A DNA stretch of 41,878 bases from an uncultured Pelagibacteraceae bacterium (GCA_902571915.1 CACGDY010000003.1:1-41878); one strand, 5' to 3'; counted from the first letter of the stretch, positions 7,942-16,960 are shown. A program made the numbers and translations. The notes: a model not told the origin generated them from the sequence alone.

Positions 7942-8864
7942 ATTGGATCACTAAAATAATCAAAGCAGGTGAAAAAATTAAATCTGCCATTCATAAAAGA
8001 GCATCTAAGGAAGATATTGCAAATAGTGACTGGACTTCTTGTTGCAAAGGTCCAATATTAAAAAAAGACTTAGAGGAAAATCTTTGGGTTTGTCCTGATT
8101 GTAATAAACACCACAGAATTAAACCAAAACAAAGATTTGATATTTTATTTGGAAAAGATAATTACAAAATATTCCAAACACCCATCCCGAAAGATGATCC
8201 TTTAAATTGGACAGACTCAAAATCTTACAAAGATAGATTAAAATCTGTCAGAAAAAAAACAGGTATGGATTGTGGGATGATGGTCGTAAGTGGGGTAATC
8301 AATGATATTAAAATTACTGCAGTTGCATCTGATTTTGATTTTTTAGGCGCGTCAATGGCGGCTGCAGAAGGAGAAGCTTTCTTGTACGGTATTCAGCATG
8401 CAATTGAGAATAAAACTCCTTTTTTGTGTGTAAGCGCAGGGGGAGGAATGAGAATGATGGAAAGTTTAATTTCTTTATCTCAAATGACAAGAACCACACT
8501 AGCAATAAATGAATTAAAAAATAATTATCTTCCATATCTTGTTTGCATAACAGACCCAACTGCTGGTGGGATCACAGCTTCCTATGCAATGTTAGGTGAT
8601 ATTCATATAGCTGAGCCCGAAGCGCTAATCGCTTTTGCTGGAGCAAGAGTAATTCAAGGAACTGTTAAAGAAGAATTGCCAGAAGGTTTTCAAAAGAGTG
8701 AATACGTTGAAAAGACTGGTTTTATTGATTTAATTGTTGAAAGAAAAGATCTTGCTGAAAAAATTGGAACTCTATTGTCAATATTGTTAAAAAAAAATTC
8801 TGTTATAAGCACTGAACAAGATGAAACTACAGAAAATACTCAGTCGCTTTCTAAAATTGCATAA
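7938..8864 (+). CDS. accD: Acetyl-CoA carboxylase carboxyltransferase beta subunit
   Basis: The 308-aa subunit transfers CO2 from biotin to acetyl-CoA together with AccA. Recognisable parts are the amino-terminal zinc-ribbon region, then FLGASMAAAEGEA, ITDPTAGGITASYAMLGDIHIAEPEALIAFAGARVI and LPEGFQKSEYV. The zinc ribbon should be CxxC...CxxC; here the first pair reads SCCKGP (Cys35, Cys36, with Gly38 where the second ligand belongs), while the second pair CPDC (52-55) is intact. The SGGARMQE motif is SAGGGMRMMES. Position between trpA and folC is the standard alphaproteobacterial order. folC begins inside its last 44 nt. Confidence 0.93.
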   Translation: MNWITKIIKAGEKIKSAIHKRASKEDIANSDWTSCCKGPILKKDLEENLWVCPDCNKHHRIKPKQRFDILFGKDNYKIFQTPIPKDDPLNWTDSKSYKDRLKSVRKKTGMDCGMMVVSGVINDIKITAVASDFDFLGASMAAAEGEAFLYGIQHAIENKTPFLCVSAGGGMRMMESLISLSQMTRTTLAINELKNNYLPYLVCITDPTAGGITASYAMLGDIHIAEPEALIAFAGARVIQGTVKEELPEGFQKSEYVEKTGFIDLIVERKDLAEKIGTLLSILLKKNSVISTEQDETTENTQSLSKIA

Positions 8865-10086
8865 AAAAGAAATTGATCTAAGCTTAGATCGAATAAATCA
8901 TCTTTGTGAAAAACTGGGTAATCCTCAGGATAAAATTAAGGCAATCAGCATTGTTGGTACAAATGGTAAAAACTCAACCATTCAAGCTTGTTATTCGATT
9001 TTAAAAGAGGCAGGAATAAAGTGTAACGTTTACACCAGTCCTCATATTCAAAAAATAAATGAAAGATTTGTTTTTAACAATCAACAACTTGGAGATGATG
9101 AACTGGCTTCTTTATTTGAGGAAGTTGAAAAAGTTAATGGTGATAATCCAATAACATTCTTTGAAATTTTGACTGCATGTTATTTTTATAAAGCAACTCA
9201 ATATCCTGATAATATTAATCTCATTGAGGCAGGTTTGTTTCATAGGTTTGATGCAACAAATATCTTAAAAAATAATCTTGCAAGTATTGTAACTTCTATA
9301 TCAATGGACCATTTAGACTGGCTTCCAGAAAATGAGAGAACTATTGATAAGATTATTTTTGAAAAAACTTCAAACCTTTTAAATTCAAATATTATTGTTG
9401 CAAAACAATATCCTATTTCAACATTAAAAAAGATAAAAAAAACTATTCACCAAAATCAATCTAATAAGTATTTTTTTAATGAAGATTTTTCATTCTCAAA
9501 TGGAGAAAATGAATTCTTTTATTATGAAGATAAATTTGGTGGATTAAAACTACCAAAACCAAATGTATTAGGTCAATTTCAACAGGAAAATATTTCAACA
9601 GCTATTGCAACTCTAAGAATTTTAGATCTTAGTATCGAAGATCATCATATAAAAAAAGGTATTCAAAAGATCGATAACATTGCAAGGCTTCAAAAAATTG
9701 AGTCAGGTAAATTAAAAGATTTAGTTAAAGACAATCTTTTTTTAATATCTGGAGATCATAATGAAGATGGAGCAAGAGTATTAAATGAATATTTAAAAAG
9801 CCTAGATTGTAAGAAACACGTCATTATTGGTATGATGAAAAATAAAGAACATGAGAAATATATTAACCACTTTAAAGATATTGCCTCAATAACAACCGTA
9901 GATATTAAAAACCAGCCAAATGCAATTAGTGGACTTAAATTAAAAGAAAAATTTAAAAATATCCCAAATGTAAATTATAAAGAAAATATTGAAGAGGCGA
10001 TCAAGAGCATAAATCTAAATCAAGGAGATCTACTGATAGTTACTGGATCTTTATATCTTTGTTCGGAAGTTTTGAATTTAAATTAG
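8821..10086 (+). CDS. folC: Bifunctional folylpolyglutamate / dihydrofolate synthase
   Basis: This 421-aa Mur-ligase-like enzyme adds glutamate to folates. The start is kept because the segment from residue 1 (KILSRFLKLHKKEIDLSLDRI) matches the family amino terminus, despite a 44-nt overlap with accD. The P-loop GTNGKGS is GTNGKNS (46-52) and the GLGGRxDATN motif is GLFHRFDATN; MDHLDWL is intact. A carboxy-terminal ligase domain with SGDHNEDGARVL follows. The stop codon overlaps the stop of the convergent thioredoxin gene by 4 nt, leaving no room for a terminator. Confidence 0.9.
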   Translation: MKLQKILSRFLKLHKKEIDLSLDRINHLCEKLGNPQDKIKAISIVGTNGKNSTIQACYSILKEAGIKCNVYTSPHIQKINERFVFNNQQLGDDELASLFEEVEKVNGDNPITFFEILTACYFYKATQYPDNINLIEAGLFHRFDATNILKNNLASIVTSISMDHLDWLPENERTIDKIIFEKTSNLLNSNIIVAKQYPISTLKKIKKTIHQNQSNKYFFNEDFSFSNGENEFFYYEDKFGGLKLPKPNVLGQFQQENISTAIATLRILDLSIEDHHIKKGIQKIDNIARLQKIESGKLKDLVKDNLFLISGDHNEDGARVLNEYLKSLDCKKHVIIGMMKNKEHEKYINHFKDIASITTVDIKNQPNAISGLKLKEKFKNIPNVNYKENIEEAIKSINLNQGDLLIVTGSLYLCSEVLNLN

Positions 10087-10400
10087 ATATTTTTTTCTAA
10101 AAATTCTTTCATGTGACTTTCGGGTACACCACCAACTTTTCTATCTACTTCAACACCTTTTTTATAAATTATTACAGTTGGTACCCCTCGTATTCCAGCA
10201 GCACTACCAGTATTTATTCCACCTTCTTCAATGTCAGCGTAATAAAATCCTGCTTTATCTTTATACTCAACAGCTAGTTTATCCATGATTGGTTTTAAAG
10301 CTTTACATGGTCCACACCACGCAGCTGAAAATTGAATTACAGAAATATCTTCGTTTTTAATTTTGTTATCAAAATCTTCGTCTTTAAAATCTGTTAGCAT
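10083..10400 (-). CDS. trxA: Thioredoxin
   Basis: The 105-aa protein has the full thioredoxin fold with active site WCGPC and the cis-proline loop GVPTVIIY, and no signal peptide, so it is a cytoplasmic disulfide reductase. trxA next to folC is the usual alphaproteobacterial arrangement. It is the last gene of a minus-strand run rmuC / MGME1-like / exonuclease I-like / trxA, 34 nt after the preceding stop. Its stop codon overlaps that of folC. Confidence 0.95.
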   Translation of the reverse strand: MLTDFKDEDFDNKIKNEDISVIQFSAAWCGPCKALKPIMDKLAVEYKDKAGFYYADIEEGGINTGSAAGIRGVPTVIIYKKGVEVDRKVGGVPESHMKEFLEKNI

Positions 10401-10434
10401 ATAATCTTTCTATAAATTACAAATACAAAGTCAA

Positions 10435-11871
10435 CTAGGCAATTTCATATTTTTTTTCAATTGAAATTATAAATTCGTTTATTTCATCCAATTTTTTTAG
10501 TTCTTCCTCATCATCTCTATTAGAAGCTTGGTCTCTCAAATAGTCAATTTCGGTATAAGCCATATTTACAGTTTGCCACTTTTCTTTATTTTTACTCAAA
10601 ATTCTTCTGGCAATTTCACTTTTGATATTTTTGTAAAGATCAGGTGGTAAAATTTGTGGCGCCTCTTGATAAATAATTTTTTGACCAAACCAACTACATC
10701 TTTTATCTGTAAACTTATCTAATAATCTCAATTTGTCTTCCCAAGATGAACTATGCCAAGTTTTAAATAGTGCAGTATCTTTATTTGGAATAAATTTCTC
10801 ATAAAGAGTTTCCTCTGGTAATAAATCTTCTTGAGTTTTTGTTTGTTCTTTTTCCTCAGCGGCTTCTCTATTTATAACTTGAATATTTTTACAAAAATTT
10901 TCGCTTTCTCTAACAAGCTTAGCTCTTTTTTGAATTGTTGCTAAATCCAAATCTGAATAAGGTTTTTGCTTAAGAGCAAACTGTTTATCTAAAACTACTG
11001 GTGCTTTATTGGTCTTTAAAACTCTTAAAGCCTTAGGGCTATATTTTTTTAATACGTCCCGTAATTGATTTACTGGTAGGTTTAATAATGGTTCTGGATC
11101 CCTTCTTAAGTCCCAAACATATCCCCAAGATGTATAAGATGGATGAAAGCAATGATTTGGATGCAACGTACCAGTAAGATACATCATGTTTCTACCCTTC
11201 ACATTTTCAAATATTGAATAAATACCCTCGTTTTTTAAAAATGTCTCTACGCTTGTTTTTGTTGATGTTTTTAGAAATGTATCCCAATTTTCTTTATGCT
11301 TATCTTTTATAATTCTAAGAACCTTTAGTGAGTTTTGTGCATCTACGTAAGCTGTGTGGCTAGCTGAAGTGTCAAAACCTTGCATTCTAGACAAAGATTC
11401 TAAGGCAAGGCTCGGATTTCCTGCCTCTGTTAGTTCTGTTTTTAAGGTCTCTGAGTTTAATGTTTGGGCTGCTCTAGCTATATGCAAACCATCATGTTCA
11501 CTGTTGGGTGATGAGTGTGTGGCATAAGGATACCTATTACCCTTAAAGAAATTAAAATGAAACATTTTTCGATCAAAATTAAGGTTTGACCAACCCATAA
11601 ATACTGCGGGAGCACATTTTGTGAAAAAATTTTCAACAGCACCTAAAAATTCGTAATGTGAATAATTACCTTTGGTTAATAAATCAATACTAGTTGAATT
11701 AACAAGTAAAGCCTTTGCACTGGGAACCTCTCCTTCTGGCATTCGACCCCTAATATTTAATTTCCCGATCTCTTTTAAATTTTTATCAACTACAACGGCA
11801 CCAACTTCAATTATAGATCCCCAAATAGTACTATTGGTCGTTTCTGTATCGTAAATAACAATTTTATCCAT
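10435..11871 (-). CDS. sbcB: Exonuclease I-like DEDDh 3'-5' exonuclease
   Basis: The 478-aa protein starts with a complete DEDDh exonuclease domain: Asp8 and Glu10 (YDTETT), Asp100 (SNLNFDRKMF), and His172 with Asp177 (SHTAYVDAQNSL). The length, the order of domains and the carboxy-terminal half resemble exodeoxyribonuclease I (SbcB), which degrades single-stranded DNA; the carboxy-terminal part is much less conserved to my eye. The start is 2 nt after the stop of the upstream nuclease gene, implying translational coupling. Alternative: another ExoI-family DEDD exonuclease with an oligoribonuclease-like domain. Confidence 0.75.
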   Translation of the reverse strand: MDKIVIYDTETTNSTIWGSIIEVGAVVVDKNLKEIGKLNIRGRMPEGEVPSAKALLVNSTSIDLLTKGNYSHYEFLGAVENFFTKCAPAVFMGWSNLNFDRKMFHFNFFKGNRYPYATHSSPNSEHDGLHIARAAQTLNSETLKTELTEAGNPSLALESLSRMQGFDTSASHTAYVDAQNSLKVLRIIKDKHKENWDTFLKTSTKTSVETFLKNEGIYSIFENVKGRNMMYLTGTLHPNHCFHPSYTSWGYVWDLRRDPEPLLNLPVNQLRDVLKKYSPKALRVLKTNKAPVVLDKQFALKQKPYSDLDLATIQKRAKLVRESENFCKNIQVINREAAEEKEQTKTQEDLLPEETLYEKFIPNKDTALFKTWHSSSWEDKLRLLDKFTDKRCSWFGQKIIYQEAPQILPPDLYKNIKSEIARRILSKNKEKWQTVNMAYTEIDYLRDQASNRDDEEELKKLDEINEFIISIEKKYEIA

Positions 11872-11873
11872 AT

Positions 11874-12563
11874 TTACAAACCTGTATTATTCATTTCATA
11901 AAATTTTTTTAATCTACCCAGAAATAAATTTTGATAAGTAACTAGTTCAGGGCCCTGAATTTTAAATTCTTGAAATAAATTATCTACTGTGCAAACTAGA
12001 ATAACACAAGCATTGATATTTGAATTATAAACAACATTATGCGCTAATGAATAAGCAGCAGTTTGTAAAAACCAAGAGTCTATATACTCAGCTTTTTTTG
12101 GTTTGTTAGATTGCTTAAAATCAATTATTGTTTCTTTACCTTCATAAACACCTACACAGTCCGCTGTACCCGCATATCTCTCAGGGTAATGCATAGTGCA
12201 CTCCACACCGTATATTTCCTCTAATCTGTTTGTTAAGCCTTTATCAATAATTTCTTTTGCCATTTTTTTATATTGTTCATTATCTTCAAAGAAACTTGAA
12301 TTTTCTCTACCTAAAAGAAAAGACTCTAAATAGCTGTGCATCTGAGAACCACGACTGCTAGCTGCTTTTGTTATTGCCTCTGCTTCTTTATAACCTGTTC
12401 TTTCACGCCAATTCGCTAACGCTGCTTTATCTTCCTCAGATTTAGTTGCATCTAGTATTGAAGTTACACTCGGTAACTTTGCTTCTCCCAATACGTATCT
12501 TCTTATTCCATCTTCTGTCGCTCTTGAACTTGTAGGATAGTCATATTTTTTGTTCCAACGCAT
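11874..12563 (-). CDS. PD-(D/E)XK exonuclease, MGME1 / RecB-nuclease-like
   Basis: The 229-aa protein starts at MRWNKKYDYP. A longer start 26 codons upstream would run into rmuC and is not needed. The segment LPSVTSILDAT, then RGSQMHSYLESFL with His76, then GTADCVG (Asp135) and IIDFKQS (Asp148, Lys150) is the layout of mitochondrial MGME1 and related single-domain RecB-family nucleases: an N-terminal PSVT...ILxxT signature and a D...DxK metal site. It likely trims DNA ends and may act with the exonuclease I-like protein encoded directly downstream. Many Alphaproteobacteria have addA beside trxA; here this small nuclease is the only RecB-type nuclease at the locus. Confidence 0.75.
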   Translation of the reverse strand: MRWNKKYDYPTSSRATEDGIRRYVLGEAKLPSVTSILDATKSEEDKAALANWRERTGYKEAEAITKAASSRGSQMHSYLESFLLGRENSSFFEDNEQYKKMAKEIIDKGLTNRLEEIYGVECTMHYPERYAGTADCVGVYEGKETIIDFKQSNKPKKAEYIDSWFLQTAAYSLAHNVVYNSNINACVILVCTVDNLFQEFKIQGPELVTYQNLFLGRLKKFYEMNNTGL

Positions 12564-12600
12564 GTGATTTCTTATAGTCGGTATTATCTGAAAAAAGAAA

Positions 12601-13692
12601 TTATTTTTTGACTTGTTTATTTCTTTCAACAAAACTCTCAACGTTTTCTGTTAAAACAGCTTTTTCAACTTGCTCGGGATCTTTTATATTTTCTAAAGTT
12701 CTATTAATTGATCTTGCATCTTTTCCAAAACTATCAACAACTGTCATAGCCTCTTCAAGTTTTTTTCTTAATTTATAAATATTATCAAAATGACTAGAAA
12801 ATCTCGTACTTATAGTTTTCAAATGATCATAAATCTCTTTTGCGTGTTTTGAAATTTTAAGAGACTGGAAGCCCATGTGTAAAGACTGTAAATAAGCTGA
12901 AAGAGTATTTGGACCACAAATTACTATCTTATATTTTTTCATTAATTCTTGAGTTAATAGCTCTTTACTGCTTGGGTCTTGATACTCAGTTAATTCTTTA
13001 TAAAGACTTTCTGTAGGAGCGTACACTATTGCAAAATTTGAAGTTTTCGGTGGAACAATATATTTCTCCATAACACTTTTTGCTTTAGCCTTAAATGCAC
13101 TTGCTAATTTTGTTCTAGCATCAGCAACTGCCTTCTTATTATCTGCCTCATGCGCATCTGTAATTGCCTTAAATTTTTCCACTGGAAAATGGGAGTCTAC
13201 CGGAACCAAAACATCTCCTTGAAGCTTGATTGCAAATTCTACATTTTCACTTGTATCTTCTTTCATTTTGACATTTGTCATATATTGAGACGCAGGTAAT
13301 AAATCTTTAATTAGAGCATCCAAAGAATACTCAGCTAGAGTTCCATATTTTTTGACCCCTGCTAAAATTTTAGTAATTCCCTCTTGACTTTGATTTAAAA
13401 GCTTTACTTGTTCATTAAAATTACCAACCTTCTCATCAACTTTAGTAAGTGCCTCAGTCATATCCTTAGTAACCCCAGTTGATAAAGAATTAAATGAGGT
13501 AGACATCGAAGTTAGAGATGTATTGATTGTAGAGTTTAAGCTATCTTTTAATCTAATAATTTCCGCATTCAAATTTGCTATTTCATTGGTCTCATCAGCT
13601 CTGTTATCTCTTTTGGACTTTATATTTAAATACAAAATAGCCAAGATTGCTCCAAACATTAAAATCAAAATTATTAATAAAATTGTGTCCAT
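12601..13692 (-). CDS. rmuC: DNA recombination protein RmuC
   Basis: The 363-aa protein has one amino-terminal membrane helix (about 4-24, TILLIILILMFGAILAILYL), a coiled-coil-rich stretch to about residue 100, and the RmuC nuclease-like domain with DSHFPVEKFKAI, NFAIVYAPTESLY, LCGP-like ICGPNTLSAYL and SKHAKEIYD. RmuC limits inversions at short repeats. It is first in the minus-strand run of DNA-processing genes, 37 nt before the MGME1-like start. A TATAAT hexamer (minus strand) sits at 13707-13712, which would leave a very short 5' leader. Confidence 0.92.
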   Translation of the reverse strand: MDTILLIILILMFGAILAILYLNIKSKRDNRADETNEIANLNAEIIRLKDSLNSTINTSLTSMSTSFNSLSTGVTKDMTEALTKVDEKVGNFNEQVKLLNQSQEGITKILAGVKKYGTLAEYSLDALIKDLLPASQYMTNVKMKEDTSENVEFAIKLQGDVLVPVDSHFPVEKFKAITDAHEADNKKAVADARTKLASAFKAKAKSVMEKYIVPPKTSNFAIVYAPTESLYKELTEYQDPSSKELLTQELMKKYKIVICGPNTLSAYLQSLHMGFQSLKISKHAKEIYDHLKTISTRFSSHFDNIYKLRKKLEEAMTVVDSFGKDARSINRTLENIKDPEQVEKAVLTENVESFVERNKQVKK

Positions 13693-13722
13693 GATTCGTA
13701 ACTTGTATTATAAGGGATTTTT

Positions 13723-13854
13723 ATGGAATTATATCTTATTTTAAAAATTATTTTTGGAATAGGGGTTCTAATAGCTACTTATGCAATAATAAGAAATTTT
13801 GATATCATCAAAATTATTCTCGTATACTTTAAAGATAAATTACTTAGAAAGTAA
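13723..13854 (+). CDS. Putative 43-aa single-pass membrane protein
   Basis: This is a short ORF of 43 codons starting with ATG 6 nt after a purine-rich AAGGG at 13713-13717, a good ribosome-binding site for this A+T-rich sequence. The product is a single hydrophobic helix (LKIIFGIGVLIATYAII) followed by a basic tail ending KDKLLRK, the shape of a small type II membrane peptide. It is the only + strand gene candidate between rmuC and hisG and overlaps the 3' end of hisG by 15 nt. No family is recognised. Chance occurrence is possible, but the RBS and the positive-inside tail favour expression. Confidence 0.45.
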   Translation: MELYLILKIIFGIGVLIATYAIIRNFDIIKIILVYFKDKLLRK

Positions 13855-14526
13855 TTTAACAAAGTTTTTTAAACCTTTTTTTTTACTATTTTTTTTTGAA
13901 GTAAAAATACAAGCTTGAGATTTTAAGATTTCTCCATCTTTCAATATGCGTAAGTTATTCGCTTTAAGAGTTTCACCTGTAGATGTTATGTCTGTAATTA
14001 ATTCAGCTGAACCAGTAAATGGGTACGCCTCAGTTGCTCCTAAACTATCAACCAATTTAAATTGAGTAACACCTTTAGAAAATAAAAAATCCCTAGTTAA
14101 ATTTGGATACTTAGTTGCAACTCTTAATCTTTTTTTCTTTTTATCTCTAAACTCAAATGCAATTTCTTCTAGGTCAGCTATTGTTTGAACATCAATCCAA
14201 GGATCAGGTATAGCTACAACTAGATTAGCATTTCCAAAATCAAGTTTTTTAATAACATTTATTTTGTTTTGGGTATTTATCTGACTTTCTTTTAATAAAT
14301 CAAAACCAGAAAAGCCAATATCTAAAGAACCATCTCCTAATCTTTCAATAATTTCTCTAGCGTGCAAATATAAAATTTTTATGTTTAATTTATTTTTTAT
14401 TGAACCTATCAAATCTCTTTCTCCTCGCTCAGAAATAAGCTTTAATTTTTTTTTAGTAAAAATTTTTAAAACATCTTTTCTTAACCGACCCTTACTAGGT
14501 ATTCCTATATTAATAAAATTTTTCAT
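13840..14526 (-). CDS. hisG: ATP phosphoribosyltransferase, short form
   Basis: This 228-aa short-form HisG catalyses the first step of histidine synthesis and lacks the regulatory ACT-like domain, so it needs HisZ, which is encoded immediately upstream with a 4-nt overlap. Motifs are GIPSKGRL at the start, DIGFSGFDLL, RVATKYPNLTRDF, and the PRPP loop TGSAELITDITSTGETLKANNL. It is the last gene of the tRNA-His-hisS-hisZ-hisG unit. Its 3' end overlaps the short + strand ORF. Confidence 0.93.
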   Translation of the reverse strand: MKNFINIGIPSKGRLRKDVLKIFTKKKLKLISERGERDLIGSIKNKLNIKILYLHAREIIERLGDGSLDIGFSGFDLLKESQINTQNKINVIKKLDFGNANLVVAIPDPWIDVQTIADLEEIAFEFRDKKKKRLRVATKYPNLTRDFLFSKGVTQFKLVDSLGATEAYPFTGSAELITDITSTGETLKANNLRILKDGEILKSQACIFTSKKNSKKKGLKNFVKLLSK

Positions 14527-15581
14527 AATTGATAATTTAAGTTAAGAGCAGCACCAACAGCTGGCACCTGCTTTTTTGAGCCAAGATCAGAAATTAATTT
14601 GTCATAACGACCACCATTACAACAATTAATAATTTTCGACTTTGATTTAATGTCTATTTTAAAAACTATGCCAGTGTAATATTCTAATTGTCTACCAAAG
14701 GCAGTTGAGAAAACTACATTTAATTTAGATATTTTGTTTTTTGAGATAGGAAAATATTTCTGGTCAACAAAAAGGTTTATTTTATTTTTCTTAAAGAATT
14801 TATTTAATTCCTTTGCAGCTTTATTTATTGGACATTTAATTTTTAGAAACTCTTTAATGATTTTCGATGTATTACTTCCTTTACTTGCTCTTCTTGGATC
14901 CTTAATCTTTTTATCAAACCTTTCTAAAATTTCTTTTAATGTTCTACCTGCAACGATTGATGATTGATCAACCTTTAACATTTTTAAATATCGTCTTTTA
15001 TCAACTTCAACAATAGTTGGATCTACATCAGAATTTGTCTCTAATCTTTTTAGTAAATCACTGAAATAATCTTCCCGCCAAAAATGTCTTGTAAGTCTTA
15101 ATTTCCATCTTTTTGGTATATCTAATTTAGATATTAGAAGATTAAAAATCTCTACATTGCCAATAGTGAGTGTGCCTGTAGAGTATTTTAGATTTTTTAG
15201 TGATTTAAGTGATGTATTTATTATTTCTTTGTCATCATTTTTTTCATCTTTTGATCCTATAATCTCAAAACCAACTTGATTTCGAATTATAGAGTCCTTT
15301 TTGTTTTGAGATTTTCTATAAGCTTGTCCGCTATAAAATATTTTTTCTTTGCCCTTTAAATTGTTTTCCAAATATCTAAGACAAGAAGCAATGGTAAGGT
15401 CAGGTCTTAAACATAATTCGTTACCTGTCTGATCTGTAAATGAAAAAATAAATTTTCTAAAACTTTCACCAGATCTTTGAACTATATGATTAGTCTCAAT
15501 AATTGATGGTAATTCAATATATTTAAATCCTTTAGACTGAACTGATCTAAGGATTTTATTAGATAAATTTTTCGATCTCAT
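14523..15581 (-). CDS. hisZ: ATP phosphoribosyltransferase regulatory subunit HisZ
   Basis: The 352-aa class II synthetase-like paralog carries motif 2-like LRPDLTIASCLRYL, FYSGQAYRKSQNKKDSIIRNQVGFEIIG, and FGRQLEYYTGIVFKI plus CCNGGRYDKLI near the end. HisZ has no aminoacylation activity and activates short-form HisG. The neighbouring hisG (short) and hisS confirm the call. It is shorter than HisS (465 aa) because it lacks the anticodon-binding domain. The start overlaps the end of hisS by 23 nt. Confidence 0.93.
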   Translation of the reverse strand: MRSKNLSNKILRSVQSKGFKYIELPSIIETNHIVQRSGESFRKFIFSFTDQTGNELCLRPDLTIASCLRYLENNLKGKEKIFYSGQAYRKSQNKKDSIIRNQVGFEIIGSKDEKNDDKEIINTSLKSLKNLKYSTGTLTIGNVEIFNLLISKLDIPKRWKLRLTRHFWREDYFSDLLKRLETNSDVDPTIVEVDKRRYLKMLKVDQSSIVAGRTLKEILERFDKKIKDPRRASKGSNTSKIIKEFLKIKCPINKAAKELNKFFKKNKINLFVDQKYFPISKNKISKLNVVFSTAFGRQLEYYTGIVFKIDIKSKSKIINCCNGGRYDKLISDLGSKKQVPAVGAALNLNYQL

Positions 15582-16956
15582 TTATTAAATTTTCTTTTGG
15601 AAATGTAATTTGGTTATTCTGTCCTTTAGTCCCAAGTAGATTTTTTAATGTTATTTTATTATCTTTAAATTCATTTTCACCGCATATAACTGCGACTGGA
15701 CACTCTCTTTTGTTAGCATAAGTAAGTTGCTTACTTAGATTTTTTTTACTATCCAAAAATATTTCAGAATTGATATTATTTTTTCTTAAATTATCTAAAA
15801 TTTCGTAATAATTTTTTAAATATTTTTCATCCATTACACAAACAATAACTGGATTTTGTGTATCAACTTCTATTTGATTTAATTGCATCATTGCAAATAG
15901 CAATCTATCAACGCCAATACTTACACCTGTCCCTGGAATATCTACACCCTTAAATCTTGAAATTAATTTATTATACTGTCCGCCCGAACAAATACTTCCA
16001 ATATCAACTTCCTTACCCTTAATATTTTTTGCTTTAAAATTAAGATTAGTTTCAACACAAAACCCATCGTAATATTCTAGGCCTCTTACTATAGTAAAAT
16101 TAGTTTTTACTTGATTAGAGTAATCTCCAAAATTTAAAACTTCAAATAATTCTTCTAATTCTTCAATGCCCTCTTGTGTAATAGGATTTTTAAAATTTTT
16201 TTTAAGTTCCTTTAAATCTTTAATCTTTAAAAAATTTAAAATTTTTGAAGCTTGTTCATCATTTAAGTTTGCTCCTTTTGTTATAGCTCCACTTTTATCT
16301 TTTCTCTCTTTTTTTAATAATTCTTCAACACCCTTTAAACCAAAACCTGGTTTATCGAGCTTATCTATAGCTCTCATTACTTTAATTTGTTTATTTTTTT
16401 CAATCTTCAAATCTTCAATTAAACCTTGAACAATTTTTCTATTACTGACATAAATTGTAAACTGATCTTTTTTTAAACCACAATCTATCAATGTATTTGA
16501 GATCAAATTACACAACTCGGCATTAGCTTGTGCAGGATTAACGTTTCCAACTATATCGCAGTCTGCTTGAGTAAATTCCCTATACCTGGCATTTCCAGAT
16601 TTTTCATTTCTGAATACATTTTGGATTGCATATCTTTTATATATTGAGGGAAGATCTTGATTATTCTGTGCAACAAATCTAGCAAGTGGACTTGATAAAT
16701 CATATCTTAAAGTAATATTCTTTTCACCATCATCAAATATAAACACATCAGACATAGGATTACTCTCATCTTCTGCAAGAAAGGTGCCTATATTTTCACT
16801 AATTTCGAATGATGGAGTTTCTAATGGGTCAAATCCATACTTAACAAAATTTTTCTCAATAACCTTTAGTAGTCTTTTTTTGAGAAGTAATTTTTTATTC
16901 CACCTATCTTCAAAACCTGAGGGTAATCCAGGAATTAATTTGTTTTCTTTATTCAT
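15559..16956 (-). CDS. hisS: Histidyl-tRNA synthetase
   Basis: This is a 465-aa class II synthetase. The start used is MNKENKLIPGLPSGFEDRW at 16956. A longer frame runs 16 codons back into the tRNA-His gene and is rejected. Motif 2 reads VFRNEKSGNARYREFTQADCDIVG, the histidine-binding RGLEYYDGF replaces RGLxYYTG, and CSGGQYNKLISRF replaces GGRYD. A HisRS anticodon-binding domain (PVIVCVMDE, KRECPVAVICGENE) ends the protein. The overall type resembles the atypical alphaproteobacterial HisRS. The tRNA it should charge lies 4 nt upstream, and the only plausible Shine-Dalgarno is inside that tRNA. Confidence 0.93.
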   Translation of the reverse strand: MNKENKLIPGLPSGFEDRWNKKLLLKKRLLKVIEKNFVKYGFDPLETPSFEISENIGTFLAEDESNPMSDVFIFDDGEKNITLRYDLSSPLARFVAQNNQDLPSIYKRYAIQNVFRNEKSGNARYREFTQADCDIVGNVNPAQANAELCNLISNTLIDCGLKKDQFTIYVSNRKIVQGLIEDLKIEKNKQIKVMRAIDKLDKPGFGLKGVEELLKKERKDKSGAITKGANLNDEQASKILNFLKIKDLKELKKNFKNPITQEGIEELEELFEVLNFGDYSNQVKTNFTIVRGLEYYDGFCVETNLNFKAKNIKGKEVDIGSICSGGQYNKLISRFKGVDIPGTGVSIGVDRLLFAMMQLNQIEVDTQNPVIVCVMDEKYLKNYYEILDNLRKNNINSEIFLDSKKNLSKQLTYANKRECPVAVICGENEFKDNKITLKNLLGTKGQNNQITFPKENLINEIEKFI

Positions 16957-16960
16957 TTTT

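Noticed and set aside
12564-12641. Longer start for the MGME1-like nuclease overlapping rmuC
   Set aside because: The internal Met at 12563 clears the rmuC stop and directly precedes the conserved part. The extra 26 codons look like rmuC antiframe sequence.
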